Source: Streptomyces sp. MA5143a (GTDB lineage: Bacteria > Actinomycetota > Actinomycetes > Streptomycetales > Streptomycetaceae). From it: a stretch of DNA of 64,000 nt. The position numbers and the translations under genes were made by a program. A model generated the notes under the pieces. It did no database searches. It saw only the letters and a list, made by a program, of their open reading frames with translations, and was not told the DNA's origin. The first letter of the stretch is position 1, and every line of letters begins with the position of its first letter. Of the stretch, positions 9,529 through 17,640 are shown one piece after another. The stretch lies in the NCBI RefSeq assembly GCF_900290235.1, contig NZ_OLMK01000103.1:19684-83683 (forward strand). The letters run 5' to 3'.

Positions 9529-9734
9529 TCACATCGAAGGCGGCGCCCGCGAAGACGCGTATCGCCCGCAGGGGGTCGCCACGGCAATAGTGGTGGCTGC
9601 CGGACGTCGACAGGGCCGTGGCACCGGGCGGACGACCCGATGCCGAGGCGCGGGTGATGGTCGCTGCACCCGGGAAGGGCCTTCAGGGTTCGGTGTGGAT
9701 TGCGACATCTACGTCCGGTACTCGGGAGGCCCTC

Positions 9735-9880
9735 GTGTCCCACCGTAAAGCCCCGCTGACGCCGACCGGCCGGCCGCGTCTGGCCCGGTGTGTCGTCGAG
9801 GACGGCTGGCCGCTGCGGCGGCCGCGGAACGCTTCCAGGTCAGCCCTACCACCGCCGCGCGCCATGCCGACCGTACCGCC
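9735..9880 (+). mobile_element. IS481-family transposase N-terminal remnant (copy 1)
   Basis: From GTG 9735 the frame reads SHRKAPLTPTGRPRLARCV then VEDGWPLRR. This is the leucine-zipper/helix-turn-helix start of IS481 transposases of actinomycetes. A frameshift follows near 9825; the other frame restores the AERFQVSPTTA-like continuation before similarity ends. A second fragment of the same part lies at 49.4 kb. The 9529-9734 gap upstream holds no convincing gene. A short minus-strand reading containing PLRAIRVFAGAAFDVIIL across 9506-9620 may be another scrap. Confidence 0.7.
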
Positions 9881-9967
9881 CGCATGTAGGGCCAGTGCGG
9901 CAGCAGCTCGTACGGCAGCAGGCCCGGCGAGTGCAGCGGCAAGATCCCTCGTCTCCCGGCAGGTTCA

Positions 9968-10320
9968 GGAGGCGGGGGCGGGGCGTAGGCGTGTGGCGGC
10001 CGGGCCGATCGCGTCGGGGCCGAACCTGGCGCGGATGCGGCCGCTGACGGCCTCCGCCGTCAGCCGGTCCTCGCGCTATTGTTCGAGGCTGATCTGTAGG
10101 GCGACCTGGTCGGCGTCGACGAGGTCCTCGCCCTTGAGGGAGAAGCCGGTCGGGCAGCCGCCTGCAGACCGGCCGCGTCCATCATCCGGTAGGCGAGCGT
10201 GCGCAGGTCCTCGTCGTGCGCGGAGGCCTCGGGCAGGCGCCGGGTGATCTCCCAGGTGGCGCCGCCGGCGAACTTCAGAGTCAGCCGCAGGGCGCGGGCG
10301 GCTTGGCCTCGGTGGCGCGC
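9968..10320 (-). pseudogene. Y-family DNA polymerase (DinB/Pol IV-like) C-terminal remnant
   Basis: The minus strand reads GQAARALRLTLKFAGGATW, then EITRRLPEASAHDEDLRTLA and YRMMDAAGLQ. This is the typical little-finger DNA-binding domain of actinobacterial Y-family polymerases. A one-base shift near 10155 and an in-frame TAG near 10078 interrupt it before the end, RIRARFGPDAIGPAATRL, just ahead of the TGA at 9968. The catalytic palm and fingers are missing: similarity stops at about 10320, next to the IS630 copy. The translesion polymerase gene was therefore truncated and has decayed further. Confidence 0.65.
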
Positions 10321-10380
10321 AGGTCCTGTCCTAGTGCTCTCACCGGGAAGGTTGGCCGGGTTGAGGGCTCCGACGGTTGG

Positions 10381-11531
10381 ATGGGCGCTGAGGTCCGTCC
10401 GATTGCTGGGTGTGTGGTGGTTGAGCCTGTCCGTGTGCGCAGGTTGAACGATCAGGAGGGGCAGAAGCTGCAGCAGATCGTGCGTCGGGGCAGTACCAGT
10501 TCGGTGCGGTTCCGGCGGGCGATGATGCTGCTGGCCTCAGCGGGCGGGAACCGGGTGCCGGTGATCGCGAAGCTGGTGCAGGCCGATGAGGACACCGTGC
10601 GTGACGTGATCCATCGGCTCAACGAGATCGGTCCGGCCTGCTTGGACCCTCGGTGGGCGGGAGGCCGTCCCCGCCTGCTCAGCCCTGACGACGAGGACTT
10701 CGTCATTCAGACGGCCACCACCCGCCCGACCAAGCTCGGCCAGCCCTGCCCTCGCTGGTCGCCGCGCAAGCTCGTCGTCTACCTGCGGAAAGTCCACGGC
10801 CGCGTGATCCGCATCGGCCGCGAGGCGTTACGCGGTCCACTCGCCCGCCGCGGCGTCACCTTCCAGCGCACCAAGACATGGAAGGAATCCCCCGACCCGG
10901 ACCGCGAGGCGAAGCTGGACCACATCGAGGTGATCCTGGACCGCTTCCCCCCCACCGGGTCTTCGCCTTCGACGAGTTCGGACCGCTCGGCATCCGACCC
11001 ACCGCAGGCTCGGGCTGGGCCGAACGGAAGCTTCCCGACCGAGTGCCGGCCACCTACCACCGCACTCACGGGGTGCGTTACTTCCACGGCTGTTACTCGG
11101 TCGGCGACGACCGCCTGTGGGGCGTCAACCGCCGCAGGAAAGGTGCCGCGAACACGCTGGCCGCGCCGAAGTCGATCCGCGCCGCCCGGCCCGACGGCGC
11201 CCCGATCTACGTCATCCTGGACAACCTGTCCGCCCACAAAGGCGCCGACCTCCGCCGCTGGGCGAAGACGAACAAGGTCGAGTTGTGCTTCAGCCCGGCC
11301 TACGCGTCGTGGGCGAACCCGATCGAGGCGCATTTCGGACCGCTGCGGCAGTTCACCATCGCCAACTCCCACCACCCCGTGCAGACCCGGGCACTGCACG
11401 CCTACCTGCGCTGGCGCAACGCCAACGCCCGCCACCCCGACGTACTTGCCGCCGAACGCAAGGAACGCGCCCGCATCCGCAGCGAGAAGGGCATCCGCTG
11501 GGGCGGACGCCCCCTCAGCACCGCAGCCTGA
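10381..11531 (+). mobile_element. IS630-family transposase, frameshifted at a C-run
   Basis: The first part runs from ATG 10381 for about 190 codons (LNDQEGQKLQQIVRRGSTSS, then the helix-turn-helix and RPTKLGQPCPRWS). Near 10949 a run of seven C residues separates it from the +1 frame, which carries VFAFDEFGPLGIRPTAGSGW, YVILDNLSAHKG and WANPIEAHFGPLRQF and stops at 11531. The two aspartates and the glutamate of the DDE triad are all kept across the two frames. The whole is close to full length (about 380 residues if joined). The shift at a homopolymer could be a mutation, a sequencing error or a programmed frameshift. The copy abuts the truncated DNA polymerase remnant. Exact terminal repeats were not defined. 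Confidence 0.85.
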
Positions 11532-11580
11532 CCGACCGCGAACCGCAGCCCCGGAGTGCCGAAAGCGACAGAAGGATGAC

Positions 11581-11958
11581 TCAGGAGGCGGACGGTTCGA
11601 TCTCCCCCGCAAAGACGATGACCTGGTCGATGAGGCTCCGCCGCAGATGGACGACGTCCGTTCCCGCCAGGCGGGGACCTCCATCCGGCGTGGTGAAGAC
11701 CCACTGGTACCGGGCCCACTCGTCAGGCATGTCCACCGCCGAGCAGCGCACCATCGTGCCGGTCCCCGCCGGGTGGCGCCGGATGTCCAGCACGAACCGC
11801 TCGACCGCCGCGATTCCTTCGCTGCGACCCAACGGCCCCCAGAAGACCACGTCTGAGGTCAGAGCCTGGGAGAGCAGCTCAGTCACATAGCTGTCGTCCG
11901 AGGCGTTGAACGCGGAGATGAACGTGTCGATCGCGGAGCGTGCAATCTCTTCCTGCAT
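11581..11958 (-). CDS. SnoaL-like / NTF2-superfamily protein
   Basis: This is a 125-residue cytoplasmic protein. It begins EEIARSAIDTFISAFNASDD and contains DVVFWGPLGRSEGIAAVERF and YQWVFTTPDGGPRLAGTDVV. That pattern of an N-terminal helix followed by a cone-shaped sheet is typical of SnoaL-like polyketide-cyclase relatives or NTF2-like enzymes. Such small proteins bind hydrophobic ligands or act as isomerases, but the substrate cannot be inferred here. It looks intact, with ATG 11958 and stop at 11581, and stands alone between the IS630 copy and a gene-poor stretch. Confidence 0.7.
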   Translation of the reverse strand: MQEEIARSAIDTFISAFNASDDSYVTELLSQALTSDVVFWGPLGRSEGIAAVERFVLDIRRHPAGTGTMVRCSAVDMPDEWARYQWVFTTPDGGPRLAGTDVVHLRRSLIDQVIVFAGEIEPSAS

Positions 11959-12163
11959 GCCCCAGTAATACCAGCCGTTTCGCGTGCGCTCGTCCCGCGA
12001 GCCGACTTCCGATCACGGTGAACCATCCCGGTCACAGCATTAGCCGGACGACCAGAGCGAGCAGGGCGGCGCGGCAAGGTCCCTCACCCCCCGGCGTTCT
12101 CGGGGAGCAGAGTTCAGGAGGCGGAGCGCAGGCGGGTAGTGGCACGGTCGCCTCACCGCTCCT

Positions 12164-12427
12164 TCAACGATGAGCTGACGGCTCCGTCAGCGGCCACACA
12201 CACGGTTTGGCGGGGCTGTCCCGGGGACCGGAGCACGGGGCAACGCACGCGGCTCGGGCTGACCGGAAAGTGGTGTCCCGCTGTTCACGGTACGGAAAGG
12301 CGGCTGCATGGGCTCGTGGTGACGGCATGTCAGGGGCTGGGTGCGGGGGTGGCTCGAAGGAGAGGACAGGCAGGGTCAGGGCGAGCGCGGCGGTGCCGCG
12401 CAGGACGCGCAGGACGCGCAGACGCAC
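12164..12427 (-). CDS. Possible small secreted protein (uncertain)
   Basis: The frame starts at GTG 12427 with AAAGG 8 bases upstream and encodes 87 residues. The first 25 (RLRVLRVLRGTAALALTLPV) look like a signal peptide: an arginine-rich start followed by an Ala/Leu core. The remainder is proline/alanine/arginine rich without a recognisable domain. It overlaps nothing better. It could be a chance frame in GC-rich DNA. The rest of the 11959-12601 interval shows no supported gene. Confidence 0.3.
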   Translation of the reverse strand: MRLRVLRVLRGTAALALTLPVLSFEPPPHPAPDMPSPRAHAAAFPYREQRDTTFRSARAACVAPCSGPRDSPAKPCVWPLTEPSAHR

Positions 12428-12601
12428 GGGGGTTACCTTTCATTCCGGCGGGCCGGGAGTTACGGCAGAGGCATGACATACCGAAGGGGCCGGGTGGTGT
12501 GCCAGGCCTGATGCCTGAGCTCATGGCGAAAGTCGGCATTCTGACGAAACCTCAGCCCGTGCGGTGGCCCGCTCGACGCGCGCCGGACGCTCCCCCGACG
12601 C

Positions 12602-13210
12602 TCAGCCGGAGCCCAGCGCCCGCAGGACGAAGGGCAGCAGGCGGTCGGCCCACGCCCTGGCGGTCTCGGGGTCCACTTCGTCCGGCGCCTGCGGGGTGAT
12701 CAGGAAGTGGCTCATCACTGGGCCGGCAACCAGGTCGCCGAGGATGCCGAAGTCGTCCACCGATGGGATGTCCCCCCGGGCCACGGCCCGCGCCACCACC
12801 TCCTCCACGCGGCTGCGCACGGGGGCCAGGAACGTGGTCGCGAGGGCCTCGGCGAGGGCGTCGTTGTGCGCGGCCTCACCGACGAGGGCGCGCATCAGCC
12901 GCCCGCTCTCCCCAGTAAGGCTCGCGGCCTTGTCCCTCAGCAGGGCCCGCAGATCCCCTTCGAGGGTGCCGGTGTCGGGCCGCTTCACGAGGTCCTCGGC
13001 ACGCGCTGCGGCGGCCGCGATGACCAGGGTTTCCTTGGAGGACCAGCGGCGGTAGAGCGTGGCGGTGGAGACTCCGGCCCGGGCGGCCACGGCGGCGGTG
13101 GTCAGGCCGCCGTAGCCACTCTCGGCCAGGACGGCCAGGGTGGCCTCCAGCAGGGCCCGGTCCCGTGCCGCGTCACGGGGGCGGCCCCGGCGCGGCGCGG
13201 CCTCAGGCAT
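12602..13210 (-). CDS. TetR/AcrR family transcriptional regulator
   Basis: This is a 202-residue DNA-binding repressor. The N-terminal helix-turn-helix covers residues 36-56 (LTTAAVAARAGVSTATLYRR) and is followed by a TetR_C-type ligand domain (TAREWADRLLP-like tail ending LRALGSG). Its start codon lies inside the end of the upstream DUF1569 gene (8-base overlap), so the two are translationally coupled. It most likely binds the near-perfect palindrome at 13687-13711, controlling both its own operon and the divergent aldehyde dehydrogenase gene. The inducing ligand is unknown; an aldehyde is plausible from context. Confidence 0.85.
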   Translation of the reverse strand: MPEAAPRRGRPRDAARDRALLEATLAVLAESGYGGLTTAAVAARAGVSTATLYRRWSSKETLVIAAAAARAEDLVKRPDTGTLEGDLRALLRDKAASLTGESGRLMRALVGEAAHNDALAEALATTFLAPVRSRVEEVVARAVARGDIPSVDDFGILGDLVAGPVMSHFLITPQAPDEVDPETARAWADRLLPFVLRALGSG

Positions 13211-13667
13211 CGGCCAGACCGGGGAGGTGCTCGGCGAGGTGCATGGCGTGCAGCCGCGCGAACTCGTCGTGGGTGCAGCGGCCGTAGGCAGGGTGAAGCG
13301 CGTGCGGACCGCTGTGGCCGCCGAAGAGGGCCACAGCGTCCGCGAGGTCCGCCGCGGCCTCGGCGGCCGGCAGGTGCGGGTCGAGGGCGGGGGCACCGTC
13401 GAGTTCCGCGTCCAGGGCGTGCTTCGTGGCGCCCCGGCTCAGGAACACGCGCTTGGCCAGGGCGCCCGCGGTGGCCCGGAACAGCGCCGGCTTCAGCCGC
13501 GGGTATCCGGTCACCGAGTAGCGGACGGTCTGGGCGCAGTGCTGGAGCGTCTGGGAGAGGTTCCAGGTGCTGCCCGGCGCGAGGAGGTCGGACTCGGGAA
13601 CCGCGAGGCGCTCGGGCAGCCGCTCGGTGAGCTCGGCGAGGGGCGGGACGGGGATACGGGTGGTCAT
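13203..13667 (-). CDS. DUF1569 family protein
   Basis: The product is 154 residues. It begins with TTRIPVPPLAELTERLPERL, has a central STWNLSQTLQHCAQTVRYSV, and ends with CTHDEFARLHAMHLAEHLPG. The spaced histidines in HCAQ and LHAMHLAEH are the putative metal ligands of the DinB-like four-helix fold to which DUF1569 belongs. Function is unknown; relatives may be metal-dependent thiol transferases. It is first in a two-gene operon with the TetR gene and is read away from the aldehyde dehydrogenase gene. Confidence 0.7.
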   Translation of the reverse strand: MTTRIPVPPLAELTERLPERLAVPESDLLAPGSTWNLSQTLQHCAQTVRYSVTGYPRLKPALFRATAGALAKRVFLSRGATKHALDAELDGAPALDPHLPAAEAAADLADAVALFGGHSGPHALHPAYGRCTHDEFARLHAMHLAEHLPGLADA

Positions 13668-13686
13668 GCAGCGAGTGTACTCGATA

Positions 13687-13711
13687 ACGAAACGAAAGAA
13701 TTTCGTTTCGT
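13687..13711. promoter_or_regulatory. Palindromic operator in the DUF1569-TetR / ALDH divergent promoter
   Basis: The arms ACGAAACGAAA (13687-13697) and TTTCGTTTCGT (13701-13711) are exact reverse complements around GAA. This stretch is unusually AT-rich for the window. A TATATG at 13711-13716 could be a -10 element for the rightward gene, which would place the transcription start close to ATG 13725 and give a short or absent leader. The size and symmetry fit a TetR dimer site, presumably for the regulator encoded at 12602-13210. Confidence 0.75.
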
Positions 13712-13724
13712 ATATGCTCCGGGC

Positions 13725-15125
13725 ATGCATCCTGACTCCCGCCTCCAGCCCGCCGTCGCCCCTGACGAGACCGTCTCCCGACTGCGCACGGTCTTCGCCA
13801 CCGGGCTCACCCGCCCCGTCTCCTGGCGCCGGGCCCAACTGCGCGCGCTGCGCGACATGCTGATGGAACACCAGGCCGAGTTCGCGGCCGCCCTGCACGC
13901 CGACCTCGGCAAGGGCGCCACCGAGGCCCATCTCACCGAGATCGGCTTCGTCGTCAAGGAGATCGACCACACCCTGCGCCATCTCGCCCGCTGGCTGCGC
14001 CCGCGCAGGGTCTCCGTGCCCCTGACGCTCGCCCCGGCCCGGGCCCGGACGGTACGGGAGCCGCTGGGCACCGTGCTGGTCATCAGCCCGTGGAACTACC
14101 CCCTGCAGCTGGCGCTGGCGCCGCTCGTCGGCGCGCTGGCCGCGGGCAACTGCGTGGTGGTCAAGCCCAGCGAGCTCTCCCCCGCGACCTCGGCCGCGCT
14201 CGCCCACCGGCTGCCGCAGGCGCTCGACCCGAGCGCCGTGGCGGTCGTCGAGGGCGGTATACCGGAGACGACCGCCTTGCTGGAGCAGCCGTTCGACCAC
14301 ATCTTCTACACCGGCAACGGCACCGTCGGACGCGTCGTGATGGCCGCCGCGGCCCGCCGTCTCACGCCGGTCACGCTCGAGCTCGGCGGCAAGTCCCCCG
14401 CCGTCGTCGAACCGGGCGCGGACCTCCGGGCGGCCGCGCGCCGCATCGCCTGGGGGAAGTTCATGAACGCCGGGCAGACCTGTGTCGCCCCCGACTACGT
14501 GCTCGCGATCGGTGAGGCGGCCACCGGGCTGGAGCCGCACCTCACCGCCGCGGTCCGTGAGATGTACGGCACCGAGCCGTCCGCCAGTACGGACTACGGC
14601 CGCATCGTCAACGACCGTCACTTCGACCGGCTGGTCGGCCTGCTGGGCGGCGGCCGGCTGGTCACCGGCGGGGAGCACGACCGCGCGACCCGCTACCTCG
14701 CCCCGACGGTCCTCGCCGACGTGGATCCGCAGGCGCCCGTCATGAGCGAGGAGATCTTCGGGCCGATCCTGCCGATCGTGCGCGTCCCCGACCTCGACGC
14801 GGCGATCGCGTTCGTCAACGCGCGGGACAAGCCCCTCGCCCTGTACGCGTTCACCGCCTCCCCCCACTCCAAGCGGCGGCTGACCGCGGAGACCTCCTCG
14901 GGCGCCCTGGCCTTCGGCATCCCGAACGCCCATCTCAGCGTGCCCGGCCTGCCGTTCGGCGGCGTCGGCGAGAGTGGGGTCGGCCGCTATCACGGGCCAC
15001 ACTCCCTCGACACCTTCAGCCACACCAAGGCGGTACTGGACAAGCCGCTGCGACCGGACGCGCTGCGGCTCGTCTACCCACCGTTCACCCGCCGGAAGGA
15101 GCGCCTGCTGCGCCGGTTCCTGTGA
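13725..15125 (+). CDS. Aldehyde dehydrogenase (class 3-like, NAD(P)+-dependent)
   Basis: This 466-residue enzyme oxidises an aldehyde to the acid. It has the NAD-binding ISPWNYPLQLALAPL near residue 123, the general-base glutamate in LELGGKSP at 219, and the nucleophilic cysteine in NAGQTCVAPDY at 253. EEIFGPILPI and LPFGGVGESGVGRYHG follow. The lack of an N-terminal extension and the C-terminal RRKERLLRRFL resemble the ALDH3/AlkH branch, which acts on medium-to-long chain or aromatic aldehydes. ATG 13725 directly follows the palindromic operator, so expression is probably repressed by the divergent TetR. There is no strong ribosome-binding site, consistent with a leaderless transcript. Confidence 0.9.
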   Translation: MHPDSRLQPAVAPDETVSRLRTVFATGLTRPVSWRRAQLRALRDMLMEHQAEFAAALHADLGKGATEAHLTEIGFVVKEIDHTLRHLARWLRPRRVSVPLTLAPARARTVREPLGTVLVISPWNYPLQLALAPLVGALAAGNCVVVKPSELSPATSAALAHRLPQALDPSAVAVVEGGIPETTALLEQPFDHIFYTGNGTVGRVVMAAAARRLTPVTLELGGKSPAVVEPGADLRAAARRIAWGKFMNAGQTCVAPDYVLAIGEAATGLEPHLTAAVREMYGTEPSASTDYGRIVNDRHFDRLVGLLGGGRLVTGGEHDRATRYLAPTVLADVDPQAPVMSEEIFGPILPIVRVPDLDAAIAFVNARDKPLALYAFTASPHSKRRLTAETSSGALAFGIPNAHLSVPGLPFGGVGESGVGRYHGPHSLDTFSHTKAVLDKPLRPDALRLVYPPFTRRKERLLRRFL

Positions 15126-15228
15126 CCGGGCCCGAGGACCGGCGGGTGTCCGGGAGAAGTGCCGGGGGGCACTCCCAGCAGGGTGAGCCGACTGCGGCCC
15201 CGCCGGGGACCATTGCTACGGTGCAGCC

Positions 15229-15756
15229 GTGTCCGACTCCTCAACGTCCTCACGCCGAACCCCCGAAGGCGCCGAAGGCGCCGAAGGCGCCGACTGGAGC
15301 GACGCCGAACCCGGCGCGTACCGGCGGCTCATCCCCGGCCGGACAGCGAAGATCTCGTGATTCGATCCCCGGATGCTGCGGGCCGCCCCGCAACGGTGTG
15401 CTCGCCTCATGGTTCGGGGACCCCACGGGCCGAACCCGTGGCCGGTGGGTGTCGCGGCGTCAGGCGGTTGGAGCACCCACGGACAAGGAGATCCGGCGTA
15501 ACGCGGACAGCTTCTCCTTCGTGATCATCGGCGACACCGGTAGGGCGACGACCCAAGTGTGCTGTGGTACCCAACTTCCTGAGGCACAGTCAGGAAGCGT
15601 TCTTCACGGTCATCGCCAGTGTCGTGATCTACCCGGCGGCAGCACGGACGACTACGGCAGCAAGTTCTTCCGGCCGTACCGGGACTACCCAGCGCCCATC
15701 TACTCGATACCGGGCAACCGCGACTGGTACGAGGACCTCGGCGGGCCTGTCCTGCA
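15229..15756 (+). pseudogene. Metallophosphoesterase gene remnant
   Basis: GTG 15229 begins SDSSTSSRRTPEGAEGAEGA and reads into PGAYRRLIPGRTAKIS before a stop. Further on, in other frames, come NADSFSFVIIGDTG, then VVYPAGSTDDYGSKFF-like and RPYRDYPAPIYSIPGNRDWYEDLG. These are the calcineurin-like motifs GDTG and GNRD(H)W of a metallophosphoesterase, scattered over three frames with several small indels and an internal loss. A 9-base unit GAAGGCGCC is repeated three times at 15265-15291 (Glu-Gly-Ala repeat). The 3' part is replaced at about 15757 by a LysR fragment, so this is a clear recombination scar. Confidence 0.65.
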
Positions 15757-15992
15757 TCGGTCAGCGTGAGCGTCCGGCTGATGCGCTCCACCACGCGCAC
15801 CCCGAGGCGTTTCTCCAGCTCTCTGAATTGCTGTCTCAGCGCTGGCTGCGTGTTGGACAAACGTGCGGCGGCCCGCCCGAAGTGGAGTTCCTCGCTCAGT
15901 GTGAGATAGAGCCGAAGCTGATGAATGCTCGGCTTCTTCGACACGGTCACCCCAACGGAGGCAACCTCTTTGCCCGTCTGACCTGATGACAT
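15757..15992 (-). pseudogene. LysR-family regulator N-terminal fragment
   Basis: The minus strand from ATG 15992 reads SIHQLRLYLTLSEELHFGRA, AARLSNTQPALRQQFRELEK and RLGVRVVERISRTLTLTDAG. This is the winged helix-turn-helix of a LysR regulator. Similarity ends at about 15757, where the sequence passes into the metallophosphoesterase remnant. The ligand-binding domain is gone, so only the DNA-binding third remains. Confidence 0.7.
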
Positions 15993-16175
15993 AATAGGAA
16001 GGTTATCGATCGGCACGCATCCTGTGCCCCTGATTCGATGACACCCCTGTGCTCACCAGGTGATAGTCAACAGCGTCACTTGAGCAGCCTGCCGGCGCCG
16101 CGGCTCGGGGCAGGGGCAGGGGCAGCTGGCCGGTTCCTCAAGCAGCACCGGATCCCGACTGACCAGGAGAAGTGA

Positions 16176-16292
16176 ATGCGTCAAGCCGTCATCGGTTTGT
16201 TCGTGGCACTGGCTGCCGTGCTCGCCGTAGTGCCCCTCGCCAGCACCGACCAGACCAAGACCGTCGCCTGCTGCGGCCATACCCCGAAGTAG
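16176..16292 (+). CDS. Small secreted peptide with CC-G-H tail (38 residues)
   Basis: ATG 16176 follows CAGGAGAAGTGA, a strong ribosome-binding site, and the frame closes at TAG 16290-16292. The peptide has a short basic start (MRQ), a hydrophobic stretch of about 19 residues (AVIGLFVALAAVLAVVPLAS) and a small tail containing TVACCGHTPK. It looks like a signal or membrane anchor with a cysteine pair. I do not recognise a family. The tail could be a metal ligand, a disulfide pair or a remnant of a longer precursor. Confidence 0.5.
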   Translation: MRQAVIGLFVALAAVLAVVPLASTDQTKTVACCGHTPK

Positions 16293-16803
16293 TGGGTACT
16301 CACCGCTAGCGCGATCTTGCAGTGAGGGTCCGTCAGTCGCTGGCGGCCCCTTTCCCTATGTTCAGAATGGTGGTCAGCCCCGAAGCGAACAGCAAGACCT
16401 GGCGGGCCAAGCTCGGGGCTGAGTGGCTCCAGTCGCTGGCCGAACTCGGGTTCAGTGGGCGGTGAGCGAGGAGGCTCACCGCTACTGATCATCCGACGGT
16501 CAGCAGTGCCGCCCAGAGGCACCGTGCTCGGGGCGCCGCCGTGAGCACCACTCCTCCACCCTCTGGCGCAACCTGCCAGGGGAAGGACCGCTTCGACCTC
16601 CCCAGGCTTTGACGGCCCTTCCCCGGCAGGCACCGCCCGCCTACCCAGAAGTTCCCGGCTCATGTCCGGCCGGCTTGCCGGGGAAACCATCCATCGGGAA
16701 TGCCAGGAGCGGCGAGGCCCAGGCGGCCGTCCCAGCGGTCCGGCGAACGCCATCCGTACGATCGAGTTCGACGACTCGTTCGACCGTGACAGCGAGGGGC
16801 GTA
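16293..16803. other. Gene-poor interval with a 9-base inverted repeat
   Basis: No intact gene is supported. A short plus-strand reading contains VVSPEANSKTWRAKLGAEWL and LAELGFSG and may be a scrap of a lost gene. Just at its end, GCGGTGAGC (16459-16467) and GCTCACCGC (16474-16482) form a perfect inverted repeat with a 6-base loop, which could be a transcription terminator or an element end. Confidence 0.4.
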
Positions 16804-17148
16804 ATGCCGGAGATCGTTCAATGGCTCGTGGAATGGCATGCCGCACAAGCACACGAACTCCGCTCTCGCGGGATCAGCCCCACGGTGAATCAGCCAGTCC
16901 CTTGCACAGCAACCAGAAGGCGCCCGAAGGCAACGGCCGTGAGCCTCACTCTGGAGTCGGACGAACGCCTGGGGAAGCTGTTCGTATGGGGCTCGGGAAG
17001 CGCTTCACTGCTCTTCATCGACTCCCAGACCGAGTGCACCTGGCAAGACCAGCAGGTGATCACCTCGGAGAACGACCTGCCCCGTATCCTGTCTCAGCTT
17101 CTGAAGCTCGTCGAAGGATCCGCTGACCAGGATTGCAGGACAAGCTAA
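16804..17148 (+). CDS. Probable immunity protein, TriTu-like (tentative)
   Basis: ATG 16804 is preceded by GCGAGGGGC and opens a 114-residue frame starting PEIVQWLVEWHAAQAHELRS. The middle, SLTLESDERLGKLFVWGSGS, and the end, VITSENDLPRILSQLLKLVE, give a short alpha/beta protein. The pattern resembles the TriTu immunity family of polymorphic toxin systems as I recall it (N-terminal WHA helix, a W-x-S-G strand, a final SE-DL helix). The assignment is from memory of the pattern and is not certain. No toxin gene is adjacent, so it would be an orphan immunity protein. A hairpin follows at 17222. Confidence 0.5.
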   Translation: MPEIVQWLVEWHAAQAHELRSRGISPTVNQPVPCTATRRRPKATAVSLTLESDERLGKLFVWGSGSASLLFIDSQTECTWQDQQVITSENDLPRILSQLLKLVEGSADQDCRTS

Positions 17149-17221
17149 GCGGGACGCCGAGCAGCGCACCCCCCGTGCCGTGAGAGGCGAAGCCTCGTTG
17201 AACAGCACGACTCCATGCACC

Positions 17222-17253
17222 GGGCCCCGGGGATGCCTTCCCCCCCGGGGCCC
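17222..17253. terminator. Strong GC hairpin
   Basis: GGGCCCCGGGG (17222-17232) and CCCCGGGGCCC (17243-17253) pair perfectly over 11 bases around a 10-base loop. It lies 74 bases past the stop of the immunity-like gene and probably ends its transcript. Confidence 0.65.
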
Positions 17254-17354
17254 GTGATGTCTCCGGACGTGGGTCAGTTCTCCCCTGCCGCCGTGGTGGT
17301 GAGCCAGTCGGCGGCTTCGGCGTCGGCCATCGCTGGAATGGTCATCGTCCGCCG

Positions 17355-17640
17355 GGGGATTGCGCGGAGGGCGGGAGCGCCAGGTCGAGGAAGGCTTCGA
17401 GGGTTTGGCGATCGAGGCCGCTGTCGAGGCTGAGGGAGCGTCGTAGAAGGCTCGGCCTGGGGCGGGGGCAGGTCCTTCCGCCCGTGCTTTCGGATGCGGC
17501 AGGTCCTCCAGCTCCAGTTCGGCGATCTGCGCAAGGCCGGCGCGGTCGACGAAACGGGTCGGGTCGAGTTCGTGGTGCTCACCGAAGCGGTTCTTCCCAC
17601 GGGGCAGCAAGGGCAGCTGGGGTTCCGCCTGATGCACTGG
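17355..17640 (-). pseudogene. Frameshifted hypothetical gene remnant
   Basis: Minus-strand coding character is visible in pieces. One frame carries LLPRGKNRFGEHHELDPTRF and DRAGLAQIAELELEDLPH; after a shift near 17465 another frame carries LSLDSGLDRQTLEAFLDLAL and then a TGA at 17358. Joined, these look like the C-terminal part of a protein that has lost its start. The family is not recognised. The rest of 17254-17887 shows nothing convincing. Confidence 0.35.

Noticed and set aside
12139..12699. Plus-strand frame of 186 codons in the gap before the TetR gene
   Set aside because: No ribosome-binding site, low-complexity Arg/Pro/Gly content, and it overlaps the end of the TetR gene.
13203..15023. 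Continuous minus-strand frame reading through the ALDH gene into DUF1569
   Set aside because: Only the last part (13203-13667) has protein-like content with its own start; the rest is antisense to a well-supported aldehyde dehydrogenase.
15265..15291. Three direct copies of GAAGGCGCC as a possible CRISPR-like or iteron array
   Set aside because: Only three adjacent 9-base units in frame with a coding remnant; they encode a Glu-Gly-Ala repeat and have no spacers.
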